This document shows, in pieces, positions 26,789 through 36,702 of a stretch of DNA of 64,000 nt. Position numbers and translations under genes: made by a program. The stretch is from Planctomycetaceae bacterium (GTDB taxonomy: Bacteria; Planctomycetota; Planctomycetia; Planctomycetales; Planctomycetaceae), in assembly GCA_019636285.1 (NCBI GenBank), contig JAHBXV010000005.1, positions 140,218 through 204,217 of the forward strand. Direction: 5' to 3'. The notes under the pieces were generated by a model, which was not told the DNA's origin, searched no databases, and worked only from the letters and a program-made list of their open reading frames with translations. Position 1 is the first letter of the stretch. Each line of letters begins with the position of its first letter.

Positions 26789-27469
26789 TTAATTGGCCTG
26801 CACTGTGTGGTCAAAAAGCTTGAGTCCGCCCTTGTGCTGGTATTGGCGAGCGAGGCGTAGGCATGGGCCTCGATTCACGTGGCTGAGTAGACAACGCCGT
26901 GCAATCCCGCTGGATTCAGATCGGTAGACAAGATTGGTCTGATAACCTTGTTTGCCACGGCAGAGCTGAACGCCAAGGACATCGTCTCGGCGAATTGCGA
27001 TGTGGCAGTCCGTCGCTTTGATGAGGACCGTGTTTTCATCACGATCAAAGACGATTCGTTGGCCCTTGACGTTCCGGAACCAATACGCGCCCGCTGCACA
27101 GATTCCTCCCCAAGCGAATCCACCTGCAATAAAGTACTTCATCTTCGGGCCGTTACCAATCAACGCGAGTGCGTCCCAAGGAATGAAGCACACTGCAATT
27201 GCGACAGCGCACATCGTGGCCGCGAAGATGAGGTAAGAGTACGACGATTCGTGAACCAGGCGATTGTCGCGCCGGTGAAGGGCTACATCGGGAAACCAAC
27301 CGGCACTTGTGACGCGACACGACGCTGGCTCTATCGAGAGATTCTCCAAAGTCGCATCTTTGGGCGTCGATTCAGCATCTGTCCCGATATTCGATTTTGT
27401 CCAATTGCACTGCGAGCAAAACGTCACATTTTTTTCCAGTGCGTTTCCACACGCGGGACAGGGGTACAT
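26789..27469 (-). CDS. Zinc-ribbon membrane protein, function unknown
   Basis: 226 residues from the ATG at 27469 (a TTG precedes it). The N-terminus is a zinc ribbon, CPACG then CSQC, at residues 4-21. Two membrane helices follow (YLIFAATMCAVAIAVCFIP and YFIAGGFAWGGICAAGAYWF), and a C-terminal cytoplasmic-looking beta domain (IVFDRDENTVLIKATDCHIA). I do not recognise a family beyond the zinc ribbon. It sits 87 bases upstream of the HEAT-repeat gene on the same strand. Confidence 0.75.
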   Translation of the reverse strand: MYPCPACGNALEKNVTFCSQCNWTKSNIGTDAESTPKDATLENLSIEPASCRVTSAGWFPDVALHRRDNRLVHESSYSYLIFAATMCAVAIAVCFIPWDALALIGNGPKMKYFIAGGFAWGGICAAGAYWFRNVKGQRIVFDRDENTVLIKATDCHIAIRRDDVLGVQLCRGKQGYQTNLVYRSESSGIARRCLLSHVNRGPCLRLARQYQHKGGLKLFDHTVQAN

Positions 27470-27568
27470 CAAGGCACTCTTCTCATTTCGCAGTGGGGGC
27501 AGCGTAGTGGTTCAAGGTGTGCGTGACTGAGATTCAGAAACATTTGTCAGGATCGGCCTTACCTACAT

Positions 27569-28738
27569 CTACTTGGCTGCACGCCACTTGTCTAATAGCC
27601 GCACTGCCCGTCGACTCGCTCCATCCGCCACCTTTGGACGTTGCGAGAAGTTCTGGATCACTTCACATTCCGATTCCGAACCTGTCCCGCATTCGGAAAG
27701 ACATTCAAACGCCGCGTTCAGCAAGCACTGGCGTTCCATGTCTTCACCGGCCTCGGACGCAATCACGGCTAACGCCGCCTCCGCGGCAGCCTGCATGGAC
27801 TGCTCCGGTGTCTCCTTCAGCACTCCGAGACCCTGACTTCGCAAGTGCAAAGAATGGCTTGGATCTTTCACGATCTCCGCGCAGGCGATCACGAGTTTCG
27901 CCGTTGGAGCGGTTTGGGACATCCCGTTGTTCAACCACAAATCGCTCGACCACACATCGATTGCTGCCGTTCGCACGCCGTCAGTCAGACCGTTATCGCA
28001 GACGGCGCTTTCCGCCGTGACGTACATGTCCCGTCGCGTTGCGTCGGACACGACTTCCTGCATGATCGGTGCCAAACGCGCCACGTCGGCGATGATTGCA
28101 AATGCGCAACCACGGCAGCCGGGGGATGCTTCAGGCAGTGCCGCAAGTAGCAGCATCTGGTTGATTGCTGCTTCTGCTGTCACGCATTTGCGCAGAACCA
28201 GGTTGCTGACCCCGTAGAGGCGAATCGAAGCGGACGGCGAGATCTCATCTTTGTCTACTGCGAAATCAATGTCTCGGTCGTGTAACATGATCTCCGCGTA
28301 TTTGCGGAGCACGTACGAGCCAGACAGGCCGTACGACATGGACTGCATGATCGCCATGTGTTGCAGAATGGTGTCGCCATCAGTCGACAGGAGGCGGCAA
28401 GCTAATCGATCGGCCCTCTCCGGGAATTCCTCCATCCGCATCCACAATGAAACCAGTTCCAGCGATCGCTGACGAACGTCACCCGAGAGCTTCGTGTGTG
28501 CTGCCAGGCTCAGAGCGTATTCAATCTGTTGTTCTCCGTGGTCGTTTTCCTGTTCGTGTCGGTCCAGCCAGTCCGAGGCTGATCGATCGGTCACGTCGGT
28601 GGCTATCGGCCGAATAGGATCGATCGAGAAATGTGCGGGCGCGGTGTTATCGACATTATGCGGCGTGGCGGAAACTTGAGCACAGAGGGAATGGGGGAGC
28701 ATCGTCAACATAAGGAGACAGCTCGCGAAGACCGTCAT
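27569..28738 (-). CDS. Exported alpha-helical protein, function unknown
   Basis: 389 residues with a signal peptide (MTVFASCLLMLTMLPHSLCA). The rest is predicted mostly alpha-helical with regularly spaced leucines and alanines, which suggests a helical solenoid like the HEAT-repeat protein next door, but no clear repeat consensus could be drawn by eye. It contains about ten cysteines, for instance SPGCRGCAFA and LSECGTGSESECE, unusual for an exported solenoid and suggesting disulfides. No catalytic motif is seen. It is in line with the zinc-ribbon gene, 97 bases upstream. Confidence 0.7.
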   Translation of the reverse strand: MTVFASCLLMLTMLPHSLCAQVSATPHNVDNTAPAHFSIDPIRPIATDVTDRSASDWLDRHEQENDHGEQQIEYALSLAAHTKLSGDVRQRSLELVSLWMRMEEFPERADRLACRLLSTDGDTILQHMAIMQSMSYGLSGSYVLRKYAEIMLHDRDIDFAVDKDEISPSASIRLYGVSNLVLRKCVTAEAAINQMLLLAALPEASPGCRGCAFAIIADVARLAPIMQEVVSDATRRDMYVTAESAVCDNGLTDGVRTAAIDVWSSDLWLNNGMSQTAPTAKLVIACAEIVKDPSHSLHLRSQGLGVLKETPEQSMQAAAEAALAVIASEAGEDMERQCLLNAAFECLSECGTGSESECEVIQNFSQRPKVADGASRRAVRLLDKWRAAK

Positions 28739-28806
28739 GGATGTATCCTGAATGTTGCGTGGCCTCTAACGTGCATCGTGTGCACACCCAACGGTCCTGA
28801 TGTTCA

Positions 28807-28830
28807 TGTGGTGCGTCTTGACGCACCACA
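28807..28830. terminator. Perfect 11-bp hairpin after a membrane protein gene
   Basis: TGTGGTGCGTC (28807-28817) pairs perfectly with GACGCACCACA (28820-28830) across two bases. It lies 7 bases beyond the stop of the minus-strand gene at 28837 and ahead of the next minus-strand gene, so it is a candidate terminator, although no T-run follows. Confidence 0.6.
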
Positions 28831-28836
28831 CGAGGC

Positions 28837-29319
28837 TTACGAACGCTTACCAGTCCACTTCTTTCGAACGAAGTCAATCAGATAGACGGCTCCGAATCCG
28901 GTGACCAGTGCATTGATTGTGCTTACGGCCGAAGAGTTCTTGGCGACGTCGAATCTAAGCACGTCACACGCACCGGCTGTCGCGAGGCATGTCAAATTCC
29001 AGAGGATCGAGACGACGATGAGATACAGGATCGTTTCAAGAATACCTCCCCGTCTCGCCGGAATGTCGTGAGCCGACCCTTGGCCGCGCCGCTTCTTGAT
29101 CCAGCCAATCCACGCGGTTCTCGCCAAGTACAGGCAAAACAGTAGGACCAAAACAACATGGCCCAGCCAAAGCCATTGCGGTTCATCGGACCTCGGACCG
29201 AAGACGAGTAGGCAGACACTGATAGCTCCGGTCACGACGGCTAGAAATGCTGCGTCCGACCAGTCGATCTGGTCTGCGGACTTCTGCTCTTGAGAGGCCG
29301 AATCCTGAGGTTCATTCAT
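28837..29319 (-). CDS. Four-helix membrane protein, function unknown
   Basis: 160 residues from the ATG at 29319 with GAGG 5 bases upstream. After an acidic cytoplasmic start (NEPQDSASQEQKSADQIDW) there are four membrane helices: AAFLAVVTGAISVCLLVFG, LGHVVLVLLFCLYLARTAW, ILETILYLIVVSILWNLTC and TINALVTGFGAVYLIDFV, ending in RKKWTGKRS. I recognise no family. It is the first gene of the minus-strand group that runs to 25.6 kb. Confidence 0.7.
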   Translation of the reverse strand: MNEPQDSASQEQKSADQIDWSDAAFLAVVTGAISVCLLVFGPRSDEPQWLWLGHVVLVLLFCLYLARTAWIGWIKKRRGQGSAHDIPARRGGILETILYLIVVSILWNLTCLATAGACDVLRFDVAKNSSAVSTINALVTGFGAVYLIDFVRKKWTGKRS

Positions 29320-29558
29320 GCCAACCTCGTCTCCGCTGATTCGTGACCGCTGCAAACAGACACTTTCCGAATGAACGCCGCGTCATACTAACGGATGTTC
29401 ACCGGGCCGACTAGATGTTTGGCGGTCGGCGACTTCATGAACTTTCAACGAATCATCCCGCAACAGTTGCAAGATCGCCGATCCTCGCCGACAGTGCGAG
29501 GCTATCGCCCCACCGCGAATGCATGCCTGCACGTCCCCCTTCGAGAGAATTGCCACCG

Positions 29559-31121
29559 ATGCTGCCTCATGACCAACTCGCTCTGAATCGTCGCGCGTTT
29601 GTGCTCTCCGGTCTGGCACTCGCGGGTTTGCCGTGGCGGGCACAGGCGGATTCGCTGGTCATCAAGCGGCGGCAATCGCTGGGGGACAATCCCTTCACCC
29701 TGGGTGTTGCCTCGGGCGATCCGACTCCCACCGGGGCGACGCTCTGGACCCGGCTGGCTCCGCAACCGCTCGAAGAAGGGGGGATGCCCAACGAGAACAT
29801 CGAGGTCCGCTGGGTCGTCGCCCATGACGAGGGGCTGACCAGAATCGCGAGGGAAGGCCGGGCCATTGCCACGCCGCTGTTCGCGCATTCGCTTCACGTC
29901 GATGTCGAGGGCCTGGAGCCCGATTGCTGGTACTACTATGGGTTCTTCACCGGAAATGAGTCGAGCCCGGTTGGCCGCGTCCGCACCATGCCCGCGCTGA
30001 GCGCCAAGCCGGACCGACTGCGTTACGCTTTCGCCTCCTGCCAGCATTATGAAAGCGGGTTGTTCACTGCTTACGAGCACATGGCGAAGGATGACCTCGA
30101 CCTGATCGCTCACCTGGGCGACTACATCTACGAGGGTCCGGGGCGCGAAAAGCAGGTTCGCAAGCATGTCGGCCCGAAGCTCGATTCACTCGCCGACTAT
30201 CGCAACCGGCATGCCCAGTATAAGACCGACCCGCATCTGCAAGCCGCCCACCGGCTCTGCCCCTGGCTGGTTGCCTGGGACGACCACGAATTCGAGAACA
30301 ATTGCGCGGGGGATATCTCCGAGCGGGCCGGTGTCGATCCGGCCAATTTTCTCAAGCAGCGTGCCCGTGCCTATCGGGCCTATTATGAACACATGCCGGT
30401 GGGACCGCAGAGCCTGCCGCAGGGGCCGTGGATGCGGCTGTACAAGAACATTCAGTTTGGCAGCCTGGCGCAGTTCTCGGTCCTCGATACGCGGCAGTAT
30501 CGAACCGATCAGCCCTGCGGGGACGGCAACAAGGCTCCCTGCGACGGGGTCTTCGACCCGGCTGCCACGTTGCTCGGCCCCGAGCAGGAAGACTGGCTTA
30601 ACAACAGCCTGCTGGCTTCCCCCTGCCGGTGGAACATCCTCGCGCAGCAGGTGATGATGGCTCGCGTCGATCGCAAAAACGGCCCCGAGGTCGCCTGGAG
30701 CATGGACCAGTGGGCCGGTTACGACGTCGCCCGCAAACGGCTATTAAATTTCATGGGCGAACGGAAGATTGCCAATCCGATCGTTCTCACGGGCGACATT
30801 CACACCAACTGGGTGAACGACCTGAAGGTCGACTTCGACGCCCCGGATTCGCCGACCGTCGCGACCGAATTCGTCGGCACCTCCATCAGTTCCGGCGGCA
30901 ACGGCAGCCAGACCCGAGCCGACACGGCCGGAGTGCTCGAGGACAATCCGTTCGTCAAGTTCTACAACGCAGAACGGGGCTATGTCCGCTGCGAGATCAC
31001 GCCGGACGAGTATCGGGCCGACTACCAGGTGGTCGAGTACGTCGATCGTCCCGGCGCGCCCCTCGTCACCCGCGCGTCGTTCGTCGTGGAAGACGGCCAA
31101 CCCGGCGCGAAGCCAGCCTGA
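29559..31121 (+). CDS. PhoD-type alkaline phosphatase/phosphodiesterase, Tat-exported
   Basis: 520 residues from the ATG at 29559, which keeps the twin-arginine signal (NRRAFVLSGLALAGLPW). The N-terminal PhoD beta domain (FTLGVASGDPTPTGATLWTR) is followed by the metallophosphatase core with LGDYIYEG, AWDDHEFENN and LTGDIHTNWV, the metal-binding set of PhoD enzymes. These release phosphate from phosphomonoesters and diesters, including teichoic acids, using Ca and Fe. The upstream frame extends further but is not supported. No pho box was identified. Neighbours are unrelated. Confidence 0.93.
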   Translation: MLPHDQLALNRRAFVLSGLALAGLPWRAQADSLVIKRRQSLGDNPFTLGVASGDPTPTGATLWTRLAPQPLEEGGMPNENIEVRWVVAHDEGLTRIAREGRAIATPLFAHSLHVDVEGLEPDCWYYYGFFTGNESSPVGRVRTMPALSAKPDRLRYAFASCQHYESGLFTAYEHMAKDDLDLIAHLGDYIYEGPGREKQVRKHVGPKLDSLADYRNRHAQYKTDPHLQAAHRLCPWLVAWDDHEFENNCAGDISERAGVDPANFLKQRARAYRAYYEHMPVGPQSLPQGPWMRLYKNIQFGSLAQFSVLDTRQYRTDQPCGDGNKAPCDGVFDPAATLLGPEQEDWLNNSLLASPCRWNILAQQVMMARVDRKNGPEVAWSMDQWAGYDVARKRLLNFMGERKIANPIVLTGDIHTNWVNDLKVDFDAPDSPTVATEFVGTSISSGGNGSQTRADTAGVLEDNPFVKFYNAERGYVRCEITPDEYRADYQVVEYVDRPGAPLVTRASFVVEDGQPGAKPA

Positions 31122-31439
31122 CACGAATTCCCAAAAAAATCGCGCCGCCACCTCGACGGAAGATCATCCGCTGCAATGATATAAGCTGAGGATCGATCGC
31201 GGGATCTCCATGCGGATTTAAGAGCGCGGTGAACGGACGCACGGCTGCGTCTGGGTGTCCGCGCGAACCGGGCGATGTCCGCGACCGTCACAATTGGCAG
31301 AACAACGTGGCGAACACCCGGCTGCCACCCTAGACTACTGGGACGTTCGAATTTGCCGCCAATCCGGGAGCCGCTGCCAACTCCGGCTGCCCGAAGTGAC
31401 GTCCGGGTTCCGTGCCGCTCTGGTGTTTCGAGTTCCTCC

Positions 31440-33065
31440 ATGCAGCGACTAGGTTCAGCACGATTCGGCCGGTCGACGTTGCCGCGGCTCGGGCAGATTC
31501 TCCTCATCAGTTGGCTCCTGCTGCTCGGCGGCATCGAGCTATTGGGACGACGCACCGGGTCCGATCTCTTCGAGGCCTGCGGCTGGCTGCTGGTCGGGGT
31601 CGCCTGCGTCATCACGGGAGCCGTGCATGCGGCCCAACCCCAGTACCCGCTCGTGGTCGCCCGCAAACGATTGAGCCGCCGCATCAACCGCCTGCTCGAA
31701 TCGCTGCGGAATTACGGCATCGACTTCCGCGACTCTCCCGCCTATCCGACGCGGGTGCCGGCCGGTTGGTCGACTTTGCTGACCGTCTGCGGCGCCGCCG
31801 TTCTGGTCGGTGCGGTCGTTTCTCCCTGGATGCCCGGTCTGGCTCGCGGCTGGCTCGCCGATCGCGTCTACCTCGTCTGGCTCGCGATCTGGGGCGTGCT
31901 GATGATCGGCAGCCTCGCATCGATCGCCCTGTATTCCTTCCTGATCTGGGGGGGCGTTCACGATCAATTCGTCGAACGGCAAAAGCCGGCTCATCCTCGC
32001 CCCATGGAAGGCGAGTTCGCCACGCTGACGGGAATCGCCATCGCTGTCATTCTATCGGCCTACTGGCTCTCTCCGGCGATCGCCATGGTAGCGTTGGCCG
32101 GACTGGTCGTCGTTCATACCGCGGCGGTCCTCGTTTCCGGACCGGGAATGACCCTGTCCTGGCGACACCGATCGACCGGCGTCCTCTATCGTCTCGACGG
32201 TCGCTGGATGCTCTGGATTCAGTGGATCGCCCCCTGGGCGGCAACCACCGCGCTGTTACTGATGACCACGCCCTCCGACCAGCATTCAACGTCTGCCATG
32301 GCGGAGACTCCGCTACTCACCGCCGTCGGACGCCTGCACGCGTGGGTGGCCGTCGCGGGCTCGGTCGTCATCACGCTTCTCAGCGTTCGCTATACGTGCC
32401 TCGCGAACTGGGGGAACCCCGCCCGCGGCCCCAATCACGAACCCAGCTTCGACATGCCCCCCGAGATTCGCCGTGGAGAAATCATCGCCCGGCGGAAAAT
32501 CATCAAGGGCCTGGAGCGGCTCTTCAAGCGCGCCGCCAGCTCGCGCGGAGATACCGGAACCGGCTACTGGATCGGCCTGCAGCACTGGTACATCCTGGGG
32601 CTATCGCGCGACGAGGAAGTCGCCGGAGTCATTCACCGCGACGAAACCGTGTTCGATCGGATCATCGGCCTGCCGTTCTATCGGGTGATTCCCCAGTCGG
32701 CTCGCCACCACTACTGGCAAATGCTCCAATCTCTTGAAATCGATCTGATGTTCGTCGAGAAGGGTGTTCCCTTTCGGCGACTGACCCGCGTGTTTCGCAC
32801 GATCTTTGAACTCTACGATGTCCACGGCGGACGCCAGCGGGCCGAGGAACGATTCTTTACCGGCCTCCCGGGAATTCGCGTGGTTCTGCACGATTACGAC
32901 ACGGTCGAGTCCCCCTCGCACCAACTGACGAAGTACCCCGAAGCCGACTACGACGACATCAGCCGGGCCCGCATTCTGCATATCTTCAAGGATCGCGGCG
33001 CCGACGAAGTCGAAGACTTCGTTCCAGACAACTGGGAAGGCCAACCCCTCTTCTCCGGCACCTGA
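31440..33065 (+). CDS. Large membrane protein, function unknown
   Basis: 541 residues from the ATG at 31440, with only a weak upstream GAG as ribosome site. The first 340 residues hold about eight membrane helices (for example ILLISWLLLLGGIELLG, LLTVCGAAVLVGAVVSPW, LTGIAIAVILSAYWLSP). The last 200 residues are soluble, with conserved-looking segments GYWIGLQHWYILGLSRDEE, RVIPQSARHHYWQMLQSLE and GIRVVLHDYDTVESP. I do not recognise the family, though proteins of this plan occur in Planctomycetes. It stands between PhoD and a dehydrogenase and is probably monocistronic. Confidence 0.75.
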   Translation: MQRLGSARFGRSTLPRLGQILLISWLLLLGGIELLGRRTGSDLFEACGWLLVGVACVITGAVHAAQPQYPLVVARKRLSRRINRLLESLRNYGIDFRDSPAYPTRVPAGWSTLLTVCGAAVLVGAVVSPWMPGLARGWLADRVYLVWLAIWGVLMIGSLASIALYSFLIWGGVHDQFVERQKPAHPRPMEGEFATLTGIAIAVILSAYWLSPAIAMVALAGLVVVHTAAVLVSGPGMTLSWRHRSTGVLYRLDGRWMLWIQWIAPWAATTALLLMTTPSDQHSTSAMAETPLLTAVGRLHAWVAVAGSVVITLLSVRYTCLANWGNPARGPNHEPSFDMPPEIRRGEIIARRKIIKGLERLFKRAASSRGDTGTGYWIGLQHWYILGLSRDEEVAGVIHRDETVFDRIIGLPFYRVIPQSARHHYWQMLQSLEIDLMFVEKGVPFRRLTRVFRTIFELYDVHGGRQRAEERFFTGLPGIRVVLHDYDTVESPSHQLTKYPEADYDDISRARILHIFKDRGADEVEDFVPDNWEGQPLFSGT

Positions 33066-33233
33066 TTTTCAATCCATCGGCAATTTGCGCGCCCGCTAGC
33101 CGCGACCCACCGGAGAGCGCTGCCTTTCGCGTCCGCCAGCCGATATACTGTCGGTTTACGGTAACTTGTTCCGACGAGGAACTCCGACCGGAACGCGATG
33201 AGGCGGACGAGAGATTTCGTGGAAAGCAGTGGT

Positions 33234-34154
33234 ATGGCTGATTTGACGATTGAACCAGGCAAGACACGGATCGGCTGGATCGGCACCGGTGTCATGGGCT
33301 GCAGCATGGTCGGCCACCTCATGGCCGCCGGATATTCCGCGACGGTTTACAACCGCTCCAGGAGCAAAGCCGAACCCTTGCTCGCCAAAGGGGCCGCCTG
33401 GGCCGACACGCCGAAAAGAGTCGCCGAGCAGTCCGACGTGATTTTCTCCATCGTCGGCTTTCCATCGGATGTCCGCGAGGTGACGCTCGGAGCCCAGGGT
33501 TCTCTGGCGGGCGCCAGCGCGGGAGCAATTCTGGTCGACATGACCACCAGCGAACCCTCGCTGGCCGTCGAGATCGCCGAGACCGCCAAGGCAAAGGGTG
33601 TCCACTCGGTCGACGCCCCCGTCTCGGGCGGCGACATTGGCGCCCGAAATGCCGCCCTGTCCATCATGATCGGCGGCGAGAAAGCGATCGTTGAAAAGCT
33701 CACGCCCCTATTTCAGGCGATGGGCAAGACGATCGTTCATCAGGGTGGGCCGGGGGCGGGGCAGCACACCAAGATGGCGAACCAGATTCTGATCGCCACG
33801 AACATGATCGGCGTCTGCGAGTCGCTGCTGTATGGCTACAAGGCGGGCCTGAACCTGGAGACCATGCTCCAGTCGGTCGGACCGGGAGCCGCCGGAAGCT
33901 GGTCGCTCTCCAATCTCGGCCCGCGAATCATGCAGAACAATTTCGATCCCGGCTTCTTCGTGGAACACTTCATCAAGGATATGGGCATCGCGCTGGCCGA
34001 GGCCAAACGGATGGGGCTCTCGCTCCCCGGCCTGGCCCTCTCCGAACAGCTTTACCTGTCCGTCAAGGCAAAAGGCTGGGGGCGTAACGGCACCCATGCC
34101 CTGATGCTCGCGCTCGCTGAAATGTCGGGACTTGATTGGCCTAAACGAAAGTGA
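33234..34154 (+). CDS. 3-hydroxyisobutyrate dehydrogenase-like NAD(P) oxidoreductase
   Basis: 306 residues from ATG 33234. The N-terminal Rossmann fold has GWIGTGVMG as dinucleotide loop, followed by [13 protein letters not shown], where the arginine-serine after the second strand suggests [15 protein letters not shown] is the family substrate-binding signature, and [11 protein letters not shown] carries the catalytic lysine. The family (HIBADH/tartronate semialdehyde reductase/GLYR) reduces or oxidises small beta-hydroxy acids. It is followed by dapA on the same strand after 165 bases, but no metabolic link is evident. Confidence 0.92.
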   Translation: MADLTIEPGKTRIGWIGTGVMGCSMVGHLMAAGYSATVYNRSRSKAEPLLAKGAAWADTPKRVAEQSDVIFSIVGFPSDVREVTLGAQGSLAGASAGAILVDMTTSEPSLAVEIAETAKAKGVHSVDAPVSGGDIGARNAALSIMIGGEKAIVEKLTPLFQAMGKTIVHQGGPGAGQHTKMANQILIATNMIGVCESLLYGYKAGLNLETMLQSVGPGAAGSWSLSNLGPRIMQNNFDPGFFVEHFIKDMGIALAEAKRMGLSLPGLALSEQLYLSVKAKGWGRNGTHALMLALAEMSGLDWPKRK

Positions 34155-34319
34155 ACGTATTCCGATTCGAGAAGAGGCCAACAGGGAGAGACTCAACCGG
34201 ACAACGCGGTGATCGATTCGAACCCGATCCCGCTAATTTGTGTCGAATCCCATCCGCGATTCTCCAAAGGTGTCGAGTTTCGCGAACTGAAATTTCCTTC
34301 CTGAAGACCGAGATTTGCC

Positions 34320-35207
34320 ATGTCCCGTAAGGGCGATCAATTTGCCGGCCTCACTGTCGCGCTCGTGACTCCGTTTCGCTCGGGTGAAGTGGACGTCCCG
34401 GCCCTGAAGGGCCTGGTCGACTTCCACGTGAGCGCTGGAACCAACTGTCTGTGTCCTGTCGGAACAACCGGCGAATGCCCGACGCTGTCGCACGAAGAGC
34501 ATTCGAAGGTTGTTGAAATCGTCTGTGCGCACGCCGCGGGACGTATCAAGGTGATGGCGGGCACGGGCTCGAACAGCACGACCGAAGCCATTCAGTTGAC
34601 GAAGCATGCCAAGTCGGTCGGTGCGGATGGGGCGATGATGGTCGCCCCTTACTACAACAAGCCGACGCAGGAAGGGTTCTATCAGCACTTCGCGAAAGTG
34701 GCTGAAGCGGTCGACATCCCCATCATTCTCTACAACATTCCCGGTCGAACCGCCAAGAACATGGAAGCGGAGACGATTGCCCGATTGGGGGAAATTCCCA
34801 ACATCGTGGCGATCAAGGAAGCGACTGGCTCGATGGACCAGGCGTCGCAGGTGCTCGCGATGAGCCGACTGACCCTGCTGTCTGGCGATGACAGCCTGAC
34901 GCTGCCGCTGATGGCTCTCGGCGGCGCGGGCGTGATCTCGGTCGTGGGGAACATCGTGCCGCAGGACGTTCTGGGACTGATCGCCGCCTTCCGCGCCAAC
35001 GACCTGGAAGCGGCACAGATGTGGCATTACAAGCTCTTCACGCTGTGCCGCGATCTCTTGGGGCTGTCAACCAACCCCATTCCGATCAAGGCCGCCATGA
35101 AGCTGCTGGGGCGCGACACGGGCGAACTGCGACTGCCGCTGACGCCGCTGGGCGATGACGAAGAACGCAAGTTGGCGCGCACGCTGACGGAATACGGGCT
35201 GCTGTAG
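34320..35207 (+). CDS. dapA: 4-hydroxy-tetrahydrodipicolinate synthase
   Basis: 295 residues, the normal DapA length. It condenses pyruvate with aspartate semialdehyde in the diaminopimelate/lysine pathway in the cytoplasm. Motifs are intact: LVTPF at the start, [35 protein letters not shown] with the catalytic tyrosine and substrate arginine, and VAIKEATG with the Schiff-base lysine near residue 163. Residual doubt is whether it is a true DapA or another member of the DHDPS family (N-acetylneuraminate lyase, KDG aldolase); the glycine-threonine-threonine and arginine residues favour DapA. No other lysine gene is adjacent. Confidence 0.93.
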   Translation: MSRKGDQFAGLTVALVTPFRSGEVDVPALKGLVDFHVSAGTNCLCPVGTTGECPTLSHEEHSKVVEIVCAHAAGRIKVMAGTGSNSTTEAIQLTKHAKSVGADGAMMVAPYYNKPTQEGFYQHFAKVAEAVDIPIILYNIPGRTAKNMEAETIARLGEIPNIVAIKEATGSMDQASQVLAMSRLTLLSGDDSLTLPLMALGGAGVISVVGNIVPQDVLGLIAAFRANDLEAAQMWHYKLFTLCRDLLGLSTNPIPIKAAMKLLGRDTGELRLPLTPLGDDEERKLARTLTEYGLL

Positions 35208-35388
35208 TACCGGCTGTTGTAGTAACAGTCGCATGGAGAGAGCGAACGGGACGGAACCCGCGACACGGTGAGAAAGTGATCCATCGTCTTCCTGACACAA
35301 CTGGTCGTGCCTGCCAGAAACCTGGGTTTACCAGGCAAACAGTTCGCCGCACACAGGTTGTGTTAGAAACTCATAGGGGAGTCGTCTC

Positions 35389-36702
35389 GTGATTTTTGGC
35401 CTGTTCGGTGGCGGCAAGTCGGACCAGCCCGACGATGAAGAAGAGATGGAACTGGTCGCCTTTCAGGGCGCGCTCAACGGCAAAGCGGCCGACCTGAAGG
35501 CGAACGCCCGGCTCGTGGAAGCCGGCCTGGTTCCCGCGAAGGAAATGGTCAGCGAGGCCCTTAGCCGTCGCGCCGAAATGATTCGCCTCGAAACCAAGGG
35601 CGATCGAGCCGCTGCGACTCTCTTTATCGACGGCGTTGCTTATGCGGGCCAGCGCTACCCCCGCCAGCAGGCGACCGCCATCGTCCAGATGATCAAGCTG
35701 CTTGCCGGGCTCGATCACAAGCTCAAAGGTCGCCACCAGGAAGGGGGGCTGAAGGCCGAGTTCACCGAACTTCCCTACGAAATTCGCGTGGAAGTTACGC
35801 CCGTCGCAGAGGGACAGGAGCGGCTGGTTCTCAAGTTCCGCAATCTTAAAGAGAAGATGTCGACGCCCGAAGAACTCGGCATCCCCCCCGAGACCAAGCA
35901 GAAACTGCGCGACGTCTGCGGCGGCAAGCACGGACTGGTCCTCGTTGTCGGTCCTCCTTTCTCGGGAGTGACCACGACCTATTACGGCTTGCTGCGCGGG
36001 ATTGACGTCTATCTGCACGCGGCTTTCACGATCGCCGCTCCCAGTGATCGCGATGTCTACAACATCTCCCGATTTGAGGTGAACGAGGGAGACAGCTTCG
36101 AGCAGACCTGCCGCCGCATGATTCGCTCGGAAGCCGACATCATCTCCGTCGATCCACTCAGGGATGGCGAAACAGCCAAGACGCTTCTGGAACTCGCCGA
36201 GAATGTCTGCTTCATCTGCGAGATGCCAGCGAAGGATTCCGGAGCCGCGATCGAGCAACTCGTGAAGTGGACGTCCGATCCGCAACTGGTCTCCACCTCG
36301 CTCGATGCGATCTTCAGCCCGAAGCTGATCCGCAAGCTCTGCACGGAATGCCGGGAAGCTTTCCGCCCCAATCCCAAACTGCTCACCAAAATGGGGCTTC
36401 CCGACGACCTGAAGGTCATGTATCGCAAAGGCGAGCCACCAACCGATCCCAAGACCGGCGAAGTCGGCGAACCATGTGCTCGTTGCGACGGCGTCGGCTA
36501 TCTGGGTCGGACGGTCATGCTCGAAGTGCTCGAAATCACTCCGGACATCCGCGAGCTCATCGCCAAAGGCGCGCCTCCCGACCAGATCAAGGCCAAGGCC
36601 CGCGCGGAAGGCCAGACCACCTTCCAGAAAGAAGGCCTGCGCCTGGTCGCCGAGGGAATCACCTCCCTCGAAGAATTGCAGCGGGTCTTCAAAGCGGGTT
36701 AG
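35389..36702 (+). CDS. GspE/PilB-like protein with degenerate ATPase motifs
   Basis: 437 residues from a GTG at 35389 with AGGGGAG 7 bases upstream. The C-terminal fold is that of type II secretion/type IV pilus ATPases: the N2 domain (LPYEIRVEVTPVAEG, LVLKFRN), the nucleotide domain, and the CTEC ... CARC zinc-binding loop between residues 310 and 370, followed by GYLGRTVMLEVLEI. The key residues are altered. Walker A reads GPPFSGVTT, with valine in place of the lysine, and Walker B reads SVDPLRDGETA, where proline replaces the catalytic glutamate of the usual GEIRD. It also lacks most of the N1 domain. It probably does not hydrolyse ATP and may be a regulatory or assembly relative. Confidence 0.88.
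   Translation: MIFGLFGGGKSDQPDDEEEMELVAFQGALNGKAADLKANARLVEAGLVPAKEMVSEALSRRAEMIRLETKGDRAAATLFIDGVAYAGQRYPRQQATAIVQMIKLLAGLDHKLKGRHQEGGLKAEFTELPYEIRVEVTPVAEGQERLVLKFRNLKEKMSTPEELGIPPETKQKLRDVCGGKHGLVLVVGPPFSGVTTTYYGLLRGIDVYLHAAFTIAAPSDRDVYNISRFEVNEGDSFEQTCRRMIRSEADIISVDPLRDGETAKTLLELAENVCFICEMPAKDSGAAIEQLVKWTSDPQLVSTSLDAIFSPKLIRKLCTECREAFRPNPKLLTKMGLPDDLKVMYRKGEPPTDPKTGEVGEPCARCDGVGYLGRTVMLEVLEITPDIRELIAKGAPPDQIKAKARAEGQTTFQKEGLRLVAEGITSLEELQRVFKAG

Noticed and set aside
35196..35227. Apparent duplication of the dapA 3' end (CTGCTGTAGTA / CTGTTGTAGTA)
   Set aside because: Only about 11 bases with a mismatch; too short to claim a meaningful repeat.
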